A stretch of DNA of 64,000 bases from Cyclaneusma minus (taxonomy: Eukaryota; Ascomycota; Leotiomycetes; Marthamycetales; Marthamycetaceae), in assembly GCA_037179335.1 (NCBI GenBank), contig JAKZHN010000001.1, positions 1,736,001 through 1,800,000 on the forward strand, given 5' to 3'. Below are positions 61,446 through 64,000 of the stretch, one piece after another. Below the pieces are notes generated by a model. That model was not told the DNA's origin. It searched no databases and saw only the letters and a program-made list of their open reading frames with translations. A program made the translations under genes and the position numbers. Numbering within the stretch: position 1 is the first letter of the stretch; each line of letters opens with the position of its first letter.

Positions 61446-61896
61446 GGAGGGAAAGGGGGTGTTTGGCTTGGGTTGCTTTTTCGGCTGTGTTTGTTAGCCT
61501 GTCGATTGGTAGGGAAGGAAGAGAGTTACAGGTATATGAGTTCAGTCTCGTGGGATTTCCAGATTGTTTTGAGCGATGGGCGATGGATGAGCGTGCATGG
61601 ATGGTAGGCGGGAAGGAAAAATAGTCACAGTTTCCAGCCTCGCGCGAGACGTCAGGTCGGCTGATTATGTCAGCAGCCTCGCGCCAACCGGGATCATGGT
61701 CCCAGCTCGACCTTCACGACCGCTAGAGCTCCAAAGCAGCATATCTGTCTTTCCATGCCTTCTCACAAACACAACATCTCCCCAGCTGCCGTGCCCTAAT
61801 CGCTACATAACCTCTGCCAAACGTAGCCCAGCCTCACCTACTCTGCCCACTGAGCCACGACCCCAAATCGCTCTCCCCAGAGCTCGCGCAGCTCCC
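61446..61896 (+). promoter_or_regulatory. Promoter and leader of the Yip1 gene
   Basis: 451 bp between two same-strand genes. The second half is rich in C and CT blocks, as in leaders of fungal housekeeping genes. The open frame continues upstream of the Yip1 ATG but without a matching conserved extension. Confidence 0.45.
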
Positions 61897-62919
61897 ATGG
61901 CGCAATACTACAATCAACCTCCGCAAGGGGGAAACTACGCCAACCCCGCACAAAACCTCCAATTCTACCCCTCGACATATTCTCCCGCTCCAGTCTCCGG
62001 TCATGGCACTCCGGCACAGGCGTCCTACGGCTATGGCGCGACTCCTGGCTTCGGAGGCTTTGGCGGACCGGCTGGAGGAGCAGGTGTGAGCGGACGGATG
62101 GGCGAGCAGGGAGGACTACGGACGGGCTGGCTGGCGGCTTTCGGGACTGAGGGATATGATGGCGAACCGCCTCTGTTGGAGGAGCTGGGGGTCAATTTTG
62201 GACACATACAGACAAAGGTACGGCTCCCCTGTCTCCTGCGCTCTCAGAGCACGGGCTGCAACGGAAACACTGCATGATTGTTTCTATGGAGTTTGGAGGA
62301 GCAATGCTGACTCAATGTGTTCACACAGACACTAGCCGTCCTCAACCCCCTAGCCCGCATCGACCAACACATTATGGACGACTCCGACCTCGCTGGCCCC
62401 ATCCTCTTCTTCCTCCTCTTCGGCACCTTTCTTCTCTTCTCCGGCAAAGTGCATTTCGGCTACATCTACGGCCTCGCACTCCTCGGCTCCACCTCCCTCC
62501 ATCTCATCCTCTCCCTAATGTCTCCTCCCCTGCCTCCTCCCGGCAGCCACAACCCCGATCCCTACGCCGCCGCTAATCACGAAAACCCCGGCGTAGGAGG
62601 CGCACATCTGTCCAGCACATTGACATTCCCGAGAAGTGCGAGTGTGCTGGGCTACTGTTTGTTGCCGCTGGTGCTTACGAGCTTGGTCGGTATTGTGCTG
62701 CCGATGGATACTGTGGTGGGATATTTCCTGACTAGCTGTGCGATCGCATGGTGCACGTACAGCAGTTCTGGAATGTTTTGTGCTGTGGGAAGAATGAGGG
62801 GGATGCGTGGCTTGGTAGCCTATCCCTTGGCGCTGTTCTATGTCGGCTTTGGCATCATGGGAATCTTCTCGAGTCGGGGCAGCGGTACGCTCGCGAAAGT
62901 GGGTGCTAAGGGTGTTTGA
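61897..62919 (+). CDS. yip1: Yip1 family membrane protein of ER-Golgi transport
   Basis: Two exons, 61897-62217 and 62329-62919, encode 303 residues. The 111-nt intron has donor GTACGG and acceptor CAG in phase 0, joining NFGHIQTK to TLAVLNPL. The first 75 residues are Tyr/Gly/Pro/Gln-rich (MAQYYNQPPQGGNY). Next come the conserved EPPLLEELGVNF and HIMDDSDLAGPI segments of Yip1/YIPF5 and then about five hydrophobic helices (for example ILFFLLFGTFLLF, GYCLLPLVLTSLVGIVL and YPLALFYVGFGIMGIF). Yip1 binds Rab/Ypt GTPases with Yif1 and is needed for COPII vesicle formation and Golgi structure in yeast; the family match makes the same role likely here. The start fits other family members. Confidence 0.93.
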
Positions 62920-64000
62920 TGATTCTTTGGTGTGGCTGATAAGCCCGGCTGGTTGTGAAGGAATGCTTGGATGTATATCATGGATGTGTATGGACTATGT
63001 ATGAGTGAGTGATAAGAGCAGAAAAGCCTGGCGTTTGAAGGACTGAGGTCTGGATGGTGGAGCTGGTGCATAGCGTTATAGAACCACGACTCACCAAAGA
63101 ATGTCAAAATAATATCGCAAAAAGCTCGGGATATGGACATTGTGAGGATATCTCGAATGGTGCAGACAATGTGTCGAAGCACGGAAGTGCTTGGTGGACT
63201 TTTGATGAGTTTCGAGAGGTGAGGATGAGGTGTTGGGGTACCGCGGGTATCTAGGGGGAAGGGAAAGAGTTTGGGGCGAAGGAGGGGAGTTAGAAGGGAG
63301 AAGAGGGAGCCGGGGAGCAGAAGAGAGTGTCAGAAGGGGAAATTTTGAGTCAGGAGGTGGACAAGAAGTTGAAAGGGTTGGAAGAAGAAAGAAAAGTTGG
63401 CAGAAGAGGGTTTTGGGAGGGGAAAGACTTGTATTGTTATGGCTGCAAATTAGGACTCGAGGTCGTGGCTATGAGCTTGAATCATACCGGGCCCCAGTGA
63501 GGCACCTGCTTCACAGACTCTTCCCGAGTCCATGGGAACCTCACAAGTCCTGTGGAATTTATCTCGGGTCCTTTAGAACCTCCCGTGTCCTTTGGGATAT
63601 CTCAAGTTTTGAGGAACCCCCCGAGTTCATTCGAATATTCGAGTTGGACTATTCGCAAGCATGATCTATTTCTCTGCTCAGAGGAATAGTCCTGGCCCAA
63701 GCCGGCCCAGTTCTCCAGTCGCCCTGACTTTGCCACAGTAAACTTCCCGAGTTCTTCTGGGATGAACCTGCTTTTGATGGTTCGAGGGTTCAGTTCAGCT
63801 CTACAGCACCGTCGCACAAGAGTATGGATTTAGGGAGCATCTAGTCTGCTCTAGCCACCGCCTCGTGAAGCTGGAACTGCGCCTCGTAGCACAAACTCGT
63901 CAAACCATCAAAACAAATCCACGGTACACATTATAAACCGCTGACATTCAAGGTATTTAAGTACCATCCACGAATGGTCAGGACTTTGACCAAAAGTCAA
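62920..64000. other. Right-hand intergenic region
   Basis: 1.1 kb after the Yip1 gene with no supported gene. A purine-rich stretch (about 63240-63420) makes an open frame that looks like low complexity. A degenerate short-period repeat is listed separately. Confidence 0.5.
63519..63645. repeat. Degenerate tandem repeat, about six units of 19-21 bp
   Basis: Successive units resemble TCCCGAGTCC-TGGGAACC: TCCCGAGTCCATGGGAACC, TCACAAGTCCTGTGGAATT, TCTCGGGTCCTTTAGAACC, TCCCGTGTCCTTTGGGATA and two more diverged ones. Purpose unknown. Confidence 0.5.

Noticed and set aside
63230..63664. 144-codon frame at the right end
   Set aside because: Gly/Arg/Glu low complexity over a purine-rich tract and a degenerate repeat, with no domain.
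1..64000. tRNA genes, rRNA genes and CRISPR arrays
   Set aside because: I found no cloverleaf with a B-box-like motif, no rRNA-like stretch and no regularly spaced repeats. A tRNA scan could still find one.

Overview
The window looks like nuclear DNA of a filamentous ascomycete (Pezizomycotina; a leotiomycete-like fungus is my best guess, by inference only). The reasons are: short introns of about 50-90 nt (one of 250 nt) with GT/GC...AG borders and CTAAC/CTGAC-type branch points, families typical of these fungi (MSS51-like MYND protein, Yap/Pap1-type bZIP, SmgGDS-like ARM protein, Yip1), and a block of repeats with heavy C-to-T and G-to-A change typical of repeat-induced point mutation (RIP).

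Left arm (1-24.6 kb): a coiled-coil Ser/Thr-rich protein (+); a 1,522-residue disordered protein ending in a methyltransferase-like domain (-); a 3.5 kb stretch with no gene I can support; an FtsJ-like methyltransferase (-) divergent from a Pif1-family helicase (+) that carries a caulimovirus-VI/RNase H1-type N-terminal domain, a SAP domain and a run of VKQE motifs; a 2 kb intergenic stretch with a gene relic, a short tandem repeat and a MITE-like element; an atypical protein kinase (+); a LIM-type zinc protein (-); and a basic Ser/Pro-rich, probably nuclear protein (-). Gene models were rebuilt by joining exons across splice sites; codon phase was checked at every junction.

Middle (24.6-51.8 kb): a 27 kb AT-rich block with no intact gene. 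It can be read as a nest. A 109-bp terminal inverted repeat pair (24608-24716 and 51669-51777) bounds everything. Inside lies an outer Copia-like element (LTRs 24837-25064 and 51255-51481). It is split by a forward Ty3/Gypsy chromovirus (25393-33166, 5-bp target duplication CAATT) and by an inner Copia-like element (38724-50746). The inner element is itself split by a reverse-oriented copy of the same Gypsy family (39137-46842, target duplication ATTAC/ATTAT). All coding regions are broken by RIP-type changes.

Right arm (51.8-64 kb): four genes, all on +: a Yap/Pap1-type bZIP factor with two GC-AG introns, an MSS51-like MYND protein, an SmgGDS-like armadillo protein and Yip1. The genes are mostly housekeeping or regulatory and show no sign of being a pathway cluster. 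The notable biology is the datable nested transposon block next to normal genes, the RIP patterns inside it, and the helicase architecture.
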